From: Actinomycetota bacterium
Lineage (GTDB): Bacteria; Actinomycetota; Thermoleophilia; Gaiellales; Gaiellaceae
DNA length: 15,918 bases
Assembly (NCBI GenBank): GCA_013812465.1
Contig: JACCTK010000145.1
Coordinates: 1 to 15,918, forward strand
Reading direction: 5' to 3'
The position numbers and the translations under genes are program-made. Shown here piece by piece: positions 1-7,032 of this stretch; positions within the stretch are counted from its first letter, which is position 1, and every line of letters starts with the position of its first letter. Under the pieces are notes generated by a model. The model had not been told where the DNA came from. It was given only the letters and a program-made list of their open reading frames with translations, and searched no databases.

Positions 1-1015
<1,015 letters not shown>

Positions 1016-1048
1016 CGGAGGTGGTGGGTAGCCATCGTGGGAGCGGCC

Positions 1049-1696
1049 TTATCGTATGGCCTGAAAGCGTTCGATGACATCGGAGACAGGGTCGAGCCAG
1101 GCTCGGGCGCGTGGCAGCGTGATGAGCGAGCCGCCGCCCGTTCGCAGCGCGACGCCGTGGAGGCCGCGTGGAATGAGGGTGTAGGCGCCTTGTGCGCCCG
1201 CAGCAAGCGCTCGCTCGAACCCGCTACGGGAATGCTTCGCGCTGACTCCGGGAACCAGCGGAAGCCAGCGGTCCCAGGCGCCGTGCACGACGTCGAAGCG
1301 CTTGCCTCGGAGATGATCGAGATCCAGCTGCAGCGGAATCCATGGTGCGAGCCCGAGCACGGCAGCGACCCGCTCGTGGCCCGCGGCGCCGATCGCGACA
1401 GCGCCTCCCATCGAGAAGCCGACGAGGATGGACGGCCGGCCGGCTGCATCGAGGGCGTCCCCCGCATCCATGACACAGGAGGGGAGCTCGTTCCAGCTCT
1501 TCGTCCGGTAGCGCACCTCGAAGAACGCGACCGCGGGGAAGCGCTCGGCCAGGCGCTCGGCGAGCCACTCGCTGGTCGCGCTCCAGGTTCCGGCGAGGCG
1601 TCTCGCCGTGCCGCCGTTCACAAGCACTGCGGCCAGCGGCGCATCGGGATTGCGGACGCGCGCTTCGGCGCCGTGGGCGAGCTGGAAGCTACGCAC
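1049..1696 (-). CDS. Small alpha/beta-hydrolase (dienelactone-hydrolase-like fold)
   Basis: A 215-residue protein with the nucleophile elbow GFSMGG (Ser95), a plausible acid at Asp142 in a G-A-W-D context, and His180 in RGLHG, giving a full Ser-Asp-His order. Length and layout match small soluble alpha/beta hydrolases such as dienelactone-hydrolase-like esterases; there is no signal peptide. The substrate cannot be told from sequence. An early segment LVNGGTARRLAGTW (25-38) is where an oxyanion-hole loop would lie. The start is GTG at 1696, 16 bp after the ABC transporter stop; no Shine-Dalgarno is visible, so a slightly different start is possible. It lies between the ABC exporter and pckA on one strand, consistent with a loose operon, but the neighbours do not indicate a pathway. 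Confidence 0.85.
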   Translation of the reverse strand: MRSFQLAHGAEARVRNPDAPLAAVLVNGGTARRLAGTWSATSEWLAERLAERFPAVAFFEVRYRTKSWNELPSCVMDAGDALDAAGRPSILVGFSMGGAVAIGAAGHERVAAVLGLAPWIPLQLDLDHLRGKRFDVVHGAWDRWLPLVPGVSAKHSRSGFERALAAGAQGAYTLIPRGLHGVALRTGGGSLITLPRARAWLDPVSDVIERFQAIR

Positions 1697-1712
1697 GGGC
1701 AGATTCTGTGTT

Positions 1713-3548
1713 TTACGCCTCGTCCGCGGTGGCGAGAGCCGTCACCGAGGGCATGCCATCTTCCCGAGAAGCGAGCTCGGCGAAGCGGCCGCCACGCCCG
1801 ATCAGCTCGTCGTATGTCCCGATCTCGACCACACGGCCGCGATCGAGCACGACGATCTGGTCGGCGTCACGCACGGTCGAGAGCCTATGCGCGATGGCAA
1901 TCGTCGTCCGGCCCTCCGAGAGGCGCTCGAGCGCCTCCTGCACGAGCCGCTCGGTCTGCGTGTCGAGCGAGGACGTCGCCTCGTCGAGGACGAGGACGGG
2001 CGGGTTTCGCAGGATCGTGCGCGCGATCGCGATTCGCTGCTTCTCCCCTCCGGAGAATCGATATCCCCGCTCACCCACCATCGTGTCGTACCCGTCCGTC
2101 AGCGTTGCGATCTGCTCGTGGATCTGGGCCGCGCGCGCAGCCTCTTCGATTTCCGCGTCACTCGCTTCCGGCCGGGCGAAGCGCAGGTTCTCCCGCACGG
2201 TGGCATGGAAGAGATACGTCTCCTGTGAGACGACGCCCACAGCGGCTGCGAGCGACTCGAAGCTGAGGTCGCGAACGTCGGCGCCGTCGATCGACACTGT
2301 GCCCTCGGTCGCGTCATAGAGCCGAGCGACGAGATACGCGCAGGTCGTCTTCCCGGAGCCGGTCTCGCCGACGAGCGCGGTCTTCGTACCCGGCGGAACC
2401 GCGAAGGAGACGTCCTGAAGCGTCCAGGCAGCGTCGTCGTAGCGGAACCAGACCGCATCGAGGACGACCTCGCCACGCGGCGCCAAGAGCGCTTGTGAGC
2501 CCTCGACGATGTCGACGCGCTGGTCGAGGTACTCGAAGATGCGATCGAAGAGCGCGAGCGAGCTCTGTACCTCGAGCTGCACTCCGAGCAGGCTTCCGAT
2601 CGGGAAGAAGAGCCGCGTCTGCAGCGTGGTGAAGGCGACGAGCGTCCCGATCGTGATCGTGGCGTTCCCCTGCGCGATCGTGAGGCCTGCGAACCAATAC
2701 ACAAGCGCCGGCATCACGGCGAACGTGGTCTGGATCGCAGCCATGACCCAGCGGCCGGTCATCCGGCTTCGCACCTCGAGTTCCGCGAGTCGCCCCGACT
2801 CCGTCTCGAATCGCTGCGCGAGATCCTCGGTGCGGCCCATCGTCTTCCCGAGCAGGATCCCGGAGACCGAGAGCGACTCCTGCACGATCGAGGAGACGTC
2901 GGCAAGCGACGCCTGCTTCTCCGCCGTGACCTTCCTGCGCTGATCCCCGACCCGCTTGGTCAGCCAGACGAAGAGCGGCAGGAGCGCCAGCGCGAAAGCT
3001 GCGAGCCGCCAGTCGAGGAGCACCATCGCGACGATGGTGGCGAGAACCGTGGTCACATTCGCGAGCACGGAGGTCGCAGTCGAGGTGACGACGTTCTCGA
3101 TGCCGCCGATGTCGTTGGCGATGCGACTCTGCACCTCGCCGGTCCGCGTGCGCGTGAAGAACGCGAGCGAGAGGCGCTGCAGGTGTCGGTACACCTGCGT
3201 GCGGAGATCGTGCATCACGCTCTGCCCGATGCGGTTCGAGAGGAGCGTCTGCCACACGCCGAGGGCGCCGGTCACGATCGGGATCGCCACCATGCCTGCG
3301 ACGAGCGCGCTCAGGAGACCCACTCGCTGCTGGGGGATCGCGACGTCGAGCACCTCGCGGAGCAGGAACGGAGAGATCACGCCGAGGCTCGCCGAGACGA
3401 CGATCAGTCCTGAGACGGCCGCCAGACGCGTGCGATACGTGCGGAAGAGCTGGACGATGCGCCGGAAGTTCGCCTTCCGGACGGCGGGATCGGCGGGCCG
3501 CTCGGGCGGATCGCCGCTGGTGAACGAGTCGTAACGCCGGCCTGGCAT
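1713..3548 (-). CDS. ABC exporter, fused permease-ATPase (multidrug/lipid type)
   Basis: A 611-residue half-transporter that would work as a dimer in the cytoplasmic membrane, using ATP to export a hydrophobic substrate. Residues 30-330 form the ABC type-1 membrane domain, with hydrophobic helices near 43-66, 78-99, 157-178, 181-197 and 268-290 and the family motif F-x-R-x-R-T-G-E-V (131-139). The ATPase domain follows: Walker A GETGSGKT (394-401), Q-loop SQE (441-443), signature FSGGEKQR (498-505), Walker B VLVLDEATS (518-526) and switch His554. All catalytic positions are intact. Overall form is that of BmrA/MsbA-like and mycobacterial Rv1272c/Rv1273c-like exporters; only one half is present, so a homodimer or a partner elsewhere is implied. 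The start ATG at 3548 is 24 bp downstream of the toxin gene stop. The substrate is unknown. Confidence 0.94.
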   Translation of the reverse strand: MPGRRYDSFTSGDPPERPADPAVRKANFRRIVQLFRTYRTRLAAVSGLIVVSASLGVISPFLLREVLDVAIPQQRVGLLSALVAGMVAIPIVTGALGVWQTLLSNRIGQSVMHDLRTQVYRHLQRLSLAFFTRTRTGEVQSRIANDIGGIENVVTSTATSVLANVTTVLATIVAMVLLDWRLAAFALALLPLFVWLTKRVGDQRRKVTAEKQASLADVSSIVQESLSVSGILLGKTMGRTEDLAQRFETESGRLAELEVRSRMTGRWVMAAIQTTFAVMPALVYWFAGLTIAQGNATITIGTLVAFTTLQTRLFFPIGSLLGVQLEVQSSLALFDRIFEYLDQRVDIVEGSQALLAPRGEVVLDAVWFRYDDAAWTLQDVSFAVPPGTKTALVGETGSGKTTCAYLVARLYDATEGTVSIDGADVRDLSFESLAAAVGVVSQETYLFHATVRENLRFARPEASDAEIEEAARAAQIHEQIATLTDGYDTMVGERGYRFSGGEKQRIAIARTILRNPPVLVLDEATSSLDTQTERLVQEALERLSEGRTTIAIAHRLSTVRDADQIVVLDRGRVVEIGTYDELIGRGGRFAELASREDGMPSVTALATADEA

Positions 3549-3572
3549 TGGTCTAAGCCTGCCTGCGCGCGG

Positions 3573-3881
3573 TCAGTCGAGGCCGAGCGCGATGCGGAGG
3601 GCGTCGTCGAGCCGGCCGACCTGCATGGGATCGAGCGAACCTCGGTACCGACCGAGGCCTGCCTTCGGGAGGGTGAACAGGTTGTCGCAATTCACCACAC
3701 AGTCGTGGCCGAGACCCTCAGCTCGACCGACGAGCACCTCGGTCGACAAACCACGAACGTTGCTGGTGATTCCCGCGATCGTGACATTCCGCAACAACGG
3801 AATGGCTTCGTCTCGAGTGATGATGACGGCCGGGTGACGACCGCCCGGAATGGTCACGTCATGAATGTCTCCGCGGTTCAG
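3573..3881 (-). CDS. mazF: MazF/PemK-family toxin (probable mRNA endoribonuclease)
   Basis: A 102-residue protein if read from CTG at 3881. Family features are the N-terminal NRGDIHDV, R-HPAVIITRDEAI after the first strands, the I-T-S-N-V-R-G-L-S-T-E-V segment, and N-C-D-N-L-F-T-L-P-K near the middle. MazF toxins cleave mRNA at short sites and stop growth when their antitoxin decays. No ATG, GTG or TTG fits the family N-terminus: the next accepted start (3953) would add 24 arginine- and glycine-rich residues lying inside the antitoxin gene. CTG at 3879-3881 is preceded by AAGGAG with a 5-nt spacer and overlaps the antitoxin stop as CTGA, which strongly suggests translational coupling. Family assignment is firm; target specificity cannot be read from sequence. 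Confidence 0.88.
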   Translation of the reverse strand: MNRGDIHDVTIPGGRHPAVIITRDEAIPLLRNVTIAGITSNVRGLSTEVLVGRAEGLGHDCVVNCDNLFTLPKAGLGRYRGSLDPMQVGRLDDALRIALGLD

Positions 3882-4144
3882 AGCGGCTCCTTTCCCGCCT
3901 CCTCCGACTCGACCCACGCTGCAAACAACGCCAAGCCGAGCTCGCCGACCCATTCTTCTTGCGGGTGCTTCTCATATCCGCGTCGATACGTCTCGACGAT
4001 CTCGCGCTCTTTCTCCTCGCGGAGAAGCAGCGCGAGACCCTCGCGCAACGCCGCGCTGCGACTTGCGAAGCGGCCGCGCGCCACCGCATCGTCGAGTTTC
4101 ATTGCATCCTCGCTTGGGATGCGCACAGGTACCTGAATTGACAT
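3878..4144 (-). CDS. Ribbon-helix-helix (CopG/MazE-like) antitoxin
   Basis: An 88-residue partner of the overlapping MazF toxin. Residues 1-45 look like a ribbon-helix-helix DNA-binding domain: a basic-hydrophobic strand QVPVRIPSED, then helix LDDAVARGRF, then ASRSAALREGLALLL. The rest (50-88) is acidic, with Trp65 and Trp77, as expected of a flexible tail that wraps the toxin. Such antitoxins bind their own promoter and neutralise the toxin. The ATG at 4144 lies 8 nt after a -10 element and within a 19-bp palindrome, so the mRNA is probably leaderless and self-repressed. Its stop (TGA, 3878-3880) overlaps the toxin start by two bases. The gene is divergent from the xerC-like gene, with about 97 bp between starts. 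Confidence 0.87.
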   Translation of the reverse strand: MSIQVPVRIPSEDAMKLDDAVARGRFASRSAALREGLALLLREEKEREIVETYRRGYEKHPQEEWVGELGLALFAAWVESEEAGKEPL

Positions 4145-4181
4145 ACAAGCTTACTGTATGCGACTCGGGCGAGCTTCGCAA
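4142..4181 (-). promoter_or_regulatory. Promoter and palindromic operator of the antitoxin-toxin pair
   Basis: On the minus strand a -35 TTGCGA (4176-4181) is followed after 17 bp by a -10 TACAGT (4153-4158), and the antitoxin ATG begins 8 nt later (4144). The palindrome CATACAGTAAGCTTGTATG (4142-4160; 6-bp perfect arms, 7-bp centre) covers both the -10 and the start codon. This AT-rich island stands out from the GC-rich surroundings. The layout suggests autorepression by the ribbon-helix-helix antitoxin and leaderless translation; the binding itself is inferred. Confidence 0.7.
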
Positions 4182-4241
4182 GTGGCCGAACGGGACGGGG
4201 CATGCGGCAGGCCGAGGGTCTCCGAGGGCGAAATCCGTGGA

Positions 4242-5075
4242 ATGGAAACGAGCGCGACAATCGACCGCTACCTCGAGCATGGAGGTCTGTCAGAGGCGAC
4301 GCAGCGGGCATACGGCTCGGACCTCGATGCCTTCGCGCGTTGGCTCGGCGAGCGAGGCATCGGACTCGAGGAAGTCGACGCGCGGGTCCTCTCTGACTGG
4401 ATAGCCGACCTCGGCAGCGGCCGGCGGAAGCTCGCGCCGGCCACCGTCTGCCGCCGGGTGGCCGCGGTCCGCTCCTGCCTACGCTTCACCTTCGGCCCGA
4501 GCCGCGTTCCGGACGCGGCGTTCTCGTCTCGCCGGCCGAGGCGTCTCCCCGATGCGCCGAAGATCGCCGAGGTGGACGAGCTCTTGGAGCTGGTCGACGG
4601 CGACTCCCCTCTCGCGCTCCGAAACCGGGCGCTTCTCGAGCTCCTCTACTCAGGAGGGCTGAGGAGCGCCGAGGCGGTGGGGCTCGACCTCGCGGACGTC
4701 GAGTTCGAGCGCGAGGCCGTTCACATTCGCGGCAAGGGCGGCAAGGAGCGCAGCGTGCCGCTGGGGGAGGAGGCGGCGCACCACGTCGCCCGCTACCTCC
4801 GCGACGCCCGCCCAACTCTCGCTCGAGGCGCGCTCGACGCGCTGTTCCTCTCGGTGCGAGGCCGACGGCTGGACACGAGCACCGTGCGGCGGCTCGTGCG
4901 AAACCCGCACCGGCTGCGGCATGCGTTCGCAACCCATCTGCTCGAGGGCGGGGCCGATCTGCGGACGATCCAGGAGCTCCTCGGCCACGCCTCGCTCTCG
5001 ACGACGCAGATCTACAGCCACGTGGACGCGAAGCGCCTACGGCGCGTGTACGACCGCTCGCACCCGCGGTCTTAG
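4242..5075 (+). CDS. xerC: Tyrosine recombinase, XerC-like, shortened
   Basis: A 277-residue site-specific recombinase. Residues 7-85 form the N-terminal SAM-like core-binding domain (YLEHGGLSEATQRAYGSDL); 104-277 form the catalytic domain. Catalytic residues in order are Arg141 (SGGLRSAE), Lys165 (RGKGGKER), His223 and Arg226 (PHRLRH), His249 (LLGHA) and Tyr258 (TTQIYSH), so the enzyme looks active. The C-terminus (IYSHVDAKRLRRVYDRSHPR) resembles XerC. Compared with ordinary Xer proteins (about 298 residues) and the second recombinase here, roughly a dozen residues are missing between TVRRLVR and NPHRLRH. ATG 4242 was chosen because it sits about ten residues before the conserved Y-L; an in-frame ATG at 4158 would run into the antitoxin operator. 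No clear Shine-Dalgarno. XerC versus XerD naming is tentative. Confidence 0.88.
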   Translation: METSATIDRYLEHGGLSEATQRAYGSDLDAFARWLGERGIGLEEVDARVLSDWIADLGSGRRKLAPATVCRRVAAVRSCLRFTFGPSRVPDAAFSSRRPRRLPDAPKIAEVDELLELVDGDSPLALRNRALLELLYSGGLRSAEAVGLDLADVEFEREAVHIRGKGGKERSVPLGEEAAHHVARYLRDARPTLARGALDALFLSVRGRRLDTSTVRRLVRNPHRLRHAFATHLLEGGADLRTIQELLGHASLSTTQIYSHVDAKRLRRVYDRSHPRS

Positions 5076-5091
5076 TGCGGCGGGGAGCACT
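5074..5091. terminator. Possible short bidirectional terminator hairpin
   Basis: AGTGC (5074-5078) and GCACT (5087-5091) form a 5-bp stem with an 8-nt loop between the convergent xerC-like gene and secreted-protein gene; the stem overlaps the xerC stop. There is no T-tract, so this is weak. Confidence 0.25.
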
Positions 5092-5094
5092 TAG

Positions 5095-6021
5095 CTACGG
5101 ATGGCAGGAGTCGGAGCCGCCGGCGAGCTGCAGTTGCAGCTCGTTCATCCTCGTCTCGTGCGCGCGGTCGAGCTCGCTTTCCGGGTCGTAATCGCCCAGC
5201 CCGTCGCCCTCCCAGCTGACATCGGGCGTCACTCCTGGGCCGCTCGTCGCCAGGCGGTAGCGGCGGCCCGTCCCCGGTGGCAGCGTCTCGCCCGAGGGGA
5301 TTCGGTGTGGCACGAAGCCGTAGCAGAACATCCCGTCGGGCCGGCGAGCGACGAAACCGTTCTCACGGTGCCAGCCACGCCCGTACGCCGAGTCGAGGGT
5401 GTCGAGGTAGAGAACGCGGCCGTAGGAGTCGAGCGGGTCCCCCGTCGGGGTCGTCGCGAACCCGTGGACGGGACGACCGCGATAGCTGAGCCGCCCGAAG
5501 AGGTGTTGCCAGCGGCCACCGTAGCTCCAGTCAAGCCAGACATCGAGTTGGGCGACCGGCCCACTCCAGTGTGAGAGCCGTAGCTCCCAGGCGCCGTGGC
5601 CGACCTTCCAGGGCGGCAGCGCGAAGTTCGCCTGAGACCTCTGCCAGCGCTGCAGAGCCCAATGGGAGCCGTCCGGCGCCGTGCAGCTGGCGACGACCCC
5701 GGGCAGCGCAGTCCCGGTGTATCTCCCGCACACGTTCGACGCCGTCTTCCACAGAGGCTGGCCAAAACGCTTCCAACCTCCGCTGTAGTCGATCTGGAAC
5801 GCGACCTGCTCGCGACTCGTGCTCGGCATCCGCGCGTTCACAGCTCCCCACGCGAGCACGTGCCGCAGGCGTCCGTCGGCGCGATAGGTGACGATCGCCC
5901 GCCCGTCCCGAGATACCGACAGCCGTTCCGACAACGTGTTTCGTGCGACGAGCTGAGACGCCTGGGCCGGAGCGGGAACGACCGCCGCGAGGAGCGCGGC
6001 CACGACGCCCGCGAGACCCAT
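5095..6021 (-). CDS. Secreted protein of unknown function with four cysteines
   Basis: A 308-residue protein when started at ATG 6021. Residues 1-21 are hydrophobic and end in A-Q-A, a typical Sec signal peptidase I site, so it is likely exported. The signal lacks the usual positive n-region; the arginines just upstream (RNLRLLSR) have no in-frame ATG, GTG or TTG close by. Going further upstream would overlap xerD. The mature part has four cysteines (98, 113, 233, 306), enough for two disulfides, and is rich in Trp, Tyr and Gly, with repeated W-x-L/W-x-x-S patterns (LRLSHWSG, VWLDWSYGGRWQHLFG). No catalytic motif or membrane anchor is visible. I believe similar proteins occur in several copies in related actinobacteria but cannot name a family. 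It is convergent with the xerC-like gene and divergent from xerD, with 45 bp to the xerD start. Confidence 0.8.
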   Translation of the reverse strand: MGLAGVVAALLAAVVPAPAQASQLVARNTLSERLSVSRDGRAIVTYRADGRLRHVLAWGAVNARMPSTSREQVAFQIDYSGGWKRFGQPLWKTASNVCGRYTGTALPGVVASCTAPDGSHWALQRWQRSQANFALPPWKVGHGAWELRLSHWSGPVAQLDVWLDWSYGGRWQHLFGRLSYRGRPVHGFATTPTGDPLDSYGRVLYLDTLDSAYGRGWHRENGFVARRPDGMFCYGFVPHRIPSGETLPPGTGRRYRLATSGPGVTPDVSWEGDGLGDYDPESELDRAHETRMNELQLQLAGGSDSCHP

Positions 6022-6066
6022 CCGAGAGAGGAGCCGGAGGTTCCTCGCCGAAACGGTCCGAGGCCC

Positions 6067-6966
6067 ATGGCCGTCCCGCCGGATCCGGAGCTCAATCGCT
6101 ACCTGCTGATTCTGGCGGCCAGGCGCTCGCCTCGCACCCTCGACGCATACCGCCGAGACCTGCGGTCCCTGGCGGCGTTCCGGGGCGGCAACGTCGGAGA
6201 CTCCACGGTCGACGATCTGGAGCGCTGGCTCGCCGCCATGCGCGCTCAGGGCCTCGCATCCTCGACCCTCGCACGGCGCGTGTCCGCGGTGCGGACCTAC
6301 TTCCGGCATCTCATCCTCATCGGCGGCCGGAGCGAGAATCCCGCTGCCGCGATCAAGCTACCCCGACGCGGGCGCAGGCTGCCGAGGGTGCTGTCCCCAT
6401 CCGAGACCGAGCGACTCATCGACGCGGCGACCGGACCCACCCCGCGCACCCTCCGCGACCGGGCGCTCGTCGAGCTCTTGTACGGCGCCGGGTTACGTGT
6501 CTCGGAGGCGATGGGCCTCGAGAAGAACGCGGTGGACGTCGAGGAGCGGATCGTCCGCGTGCACGGCAAGGGCGGCAAGGAGCGCCTCGTTCCCCTCGGT
6601 CGCCCTGCTGCCGAGGCGGCGCGGCGCTACCTGGCGCTCGGACGGCCGCACCTCGACCGCCGCTACCGGCCGGAGCTCTTTCTCAATGCTCGGGGCGGGG
6701 CGCTCACCCGCGCGGGCGCCTTCCTCATCCTGCGCCGCCTGGCCGAGAGGGCCGGCCTCGAGCCCGAGCGCGTTCATCCCCACCTTCTCCGCCACTCCTT
6801 CGCGACGCATCTACTCGAGGGCGGAGCCGACCTCCGCTCGGTGCAGGAGATGCTCGGGCACGCCGATCTGGGAACAACGGAGCGCTATACGCACATCTCG
6901 GATCGCCGCCGTCGCGAGGTCTACTTCCTCGCGCACCCGCACGCCCGTCGTAAGGCTCCGTACTAG
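6067..6966 (+). CDS. xerD: Tyrosine recombinase XerD-like
   Basis: A 299-residue recombinase of standard Xer length. Xer proteins resolve chromosome dimers at dif, usually as a XerC/XerD pair acting with FtsK. The N-terminal domain (8-90, starting LNRYLLILAARRSPRTLDAYRRDL) is followed by the catalytic domain with Arg144 (GAGLRVSE), Lys168 (HGKGGKER), His239 and Arg242 (PHLLRH), His265 (MLGHA) and Tyr274 (TTERYTH). The full-length region LILRRLAERAGLEPERVHPH is present, unlike in the first recombinase. ATG 6067 has GAGG (6059-6062) four bases upstream and gives the right N-terminus; the frame is open further upstream, but that part only shadows the secreted-protein gene. The C-terminal tail HPHARRKAPY is basic. 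The gene lies between the secreted-protein gene (divergent) and recQ (same strand, 66 bp to its likely start). The XerD name is tentative. Confidence 0.92.
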   Translation: MAVPPDPELNRYLLILAARRSPRTLDAYRRDLRSLAAFRGGNVGDSTVDDLERWLAAMRAQGLASSTLARRVSAVRTYFRHLILIGGRSENPAAAIKLPRRGRRLPRVLSPSETERLIDAATGPTPRTLRDRALVELLYGAGLRVSEAMGLEKNAVDVEERIVRVHGKGGKERLVPLGRPAAEAARRYLALGRPHLDRRYRPELFLNARGGALTRAGAFLILRRLAERAGLEPERVHPHLLRHSFATHLLEGGADLRSVQEMLGHADLGTTERYTHISDRRRREVYFLAHPHARRKAPY

Positions 6967-7019
6967 AGCGAAGACGTAACAACTCTGCAACGAGTCAGGG
7001 CGTCGTTCGACCGGCTCCC

Positions 7020-7025
7020 TATACT
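7020..7025 (+). promoter_or_regulatory. Candidate -10 element of recQ
   Basis: TATACT lies in the 66-bp gap after xerD. The end of the hexamer is 7 nt before the in-frame CTG at 7033, so transcription starting at the usual distance would begin at or next to that codon. No convincing -35 was found at 16-18 bp. Confidence 0.4.
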
Positions 7026-7032
7026 CGCCCGC

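Noticed and set aside
3882..3953. A longer MazF starting at 3953
   Set aside because: It would add a Gly/Arg-rich stretch inside the antitoxin gene with no family match, and would ignore the AAGGAG-CTG arrangement.
4133..4166. A dif/Xer recombination site next to the xerC-like gene
   Set aside because: The minus strand shows CGCATA and TATGTCAA, reminiscent of dif arms, but they are 11 bp apart where dif has 8 between the matching bases, so 11-bp arms around a 6-bp centre do not form. The promoter/operator reading fits better.
5596..6066. Upstream extension of the second recombinase
   Set aside because: It is antisense to the secreted-protein gene; the recombinase N-terminal domain begins at 6067 with its own GAGG.
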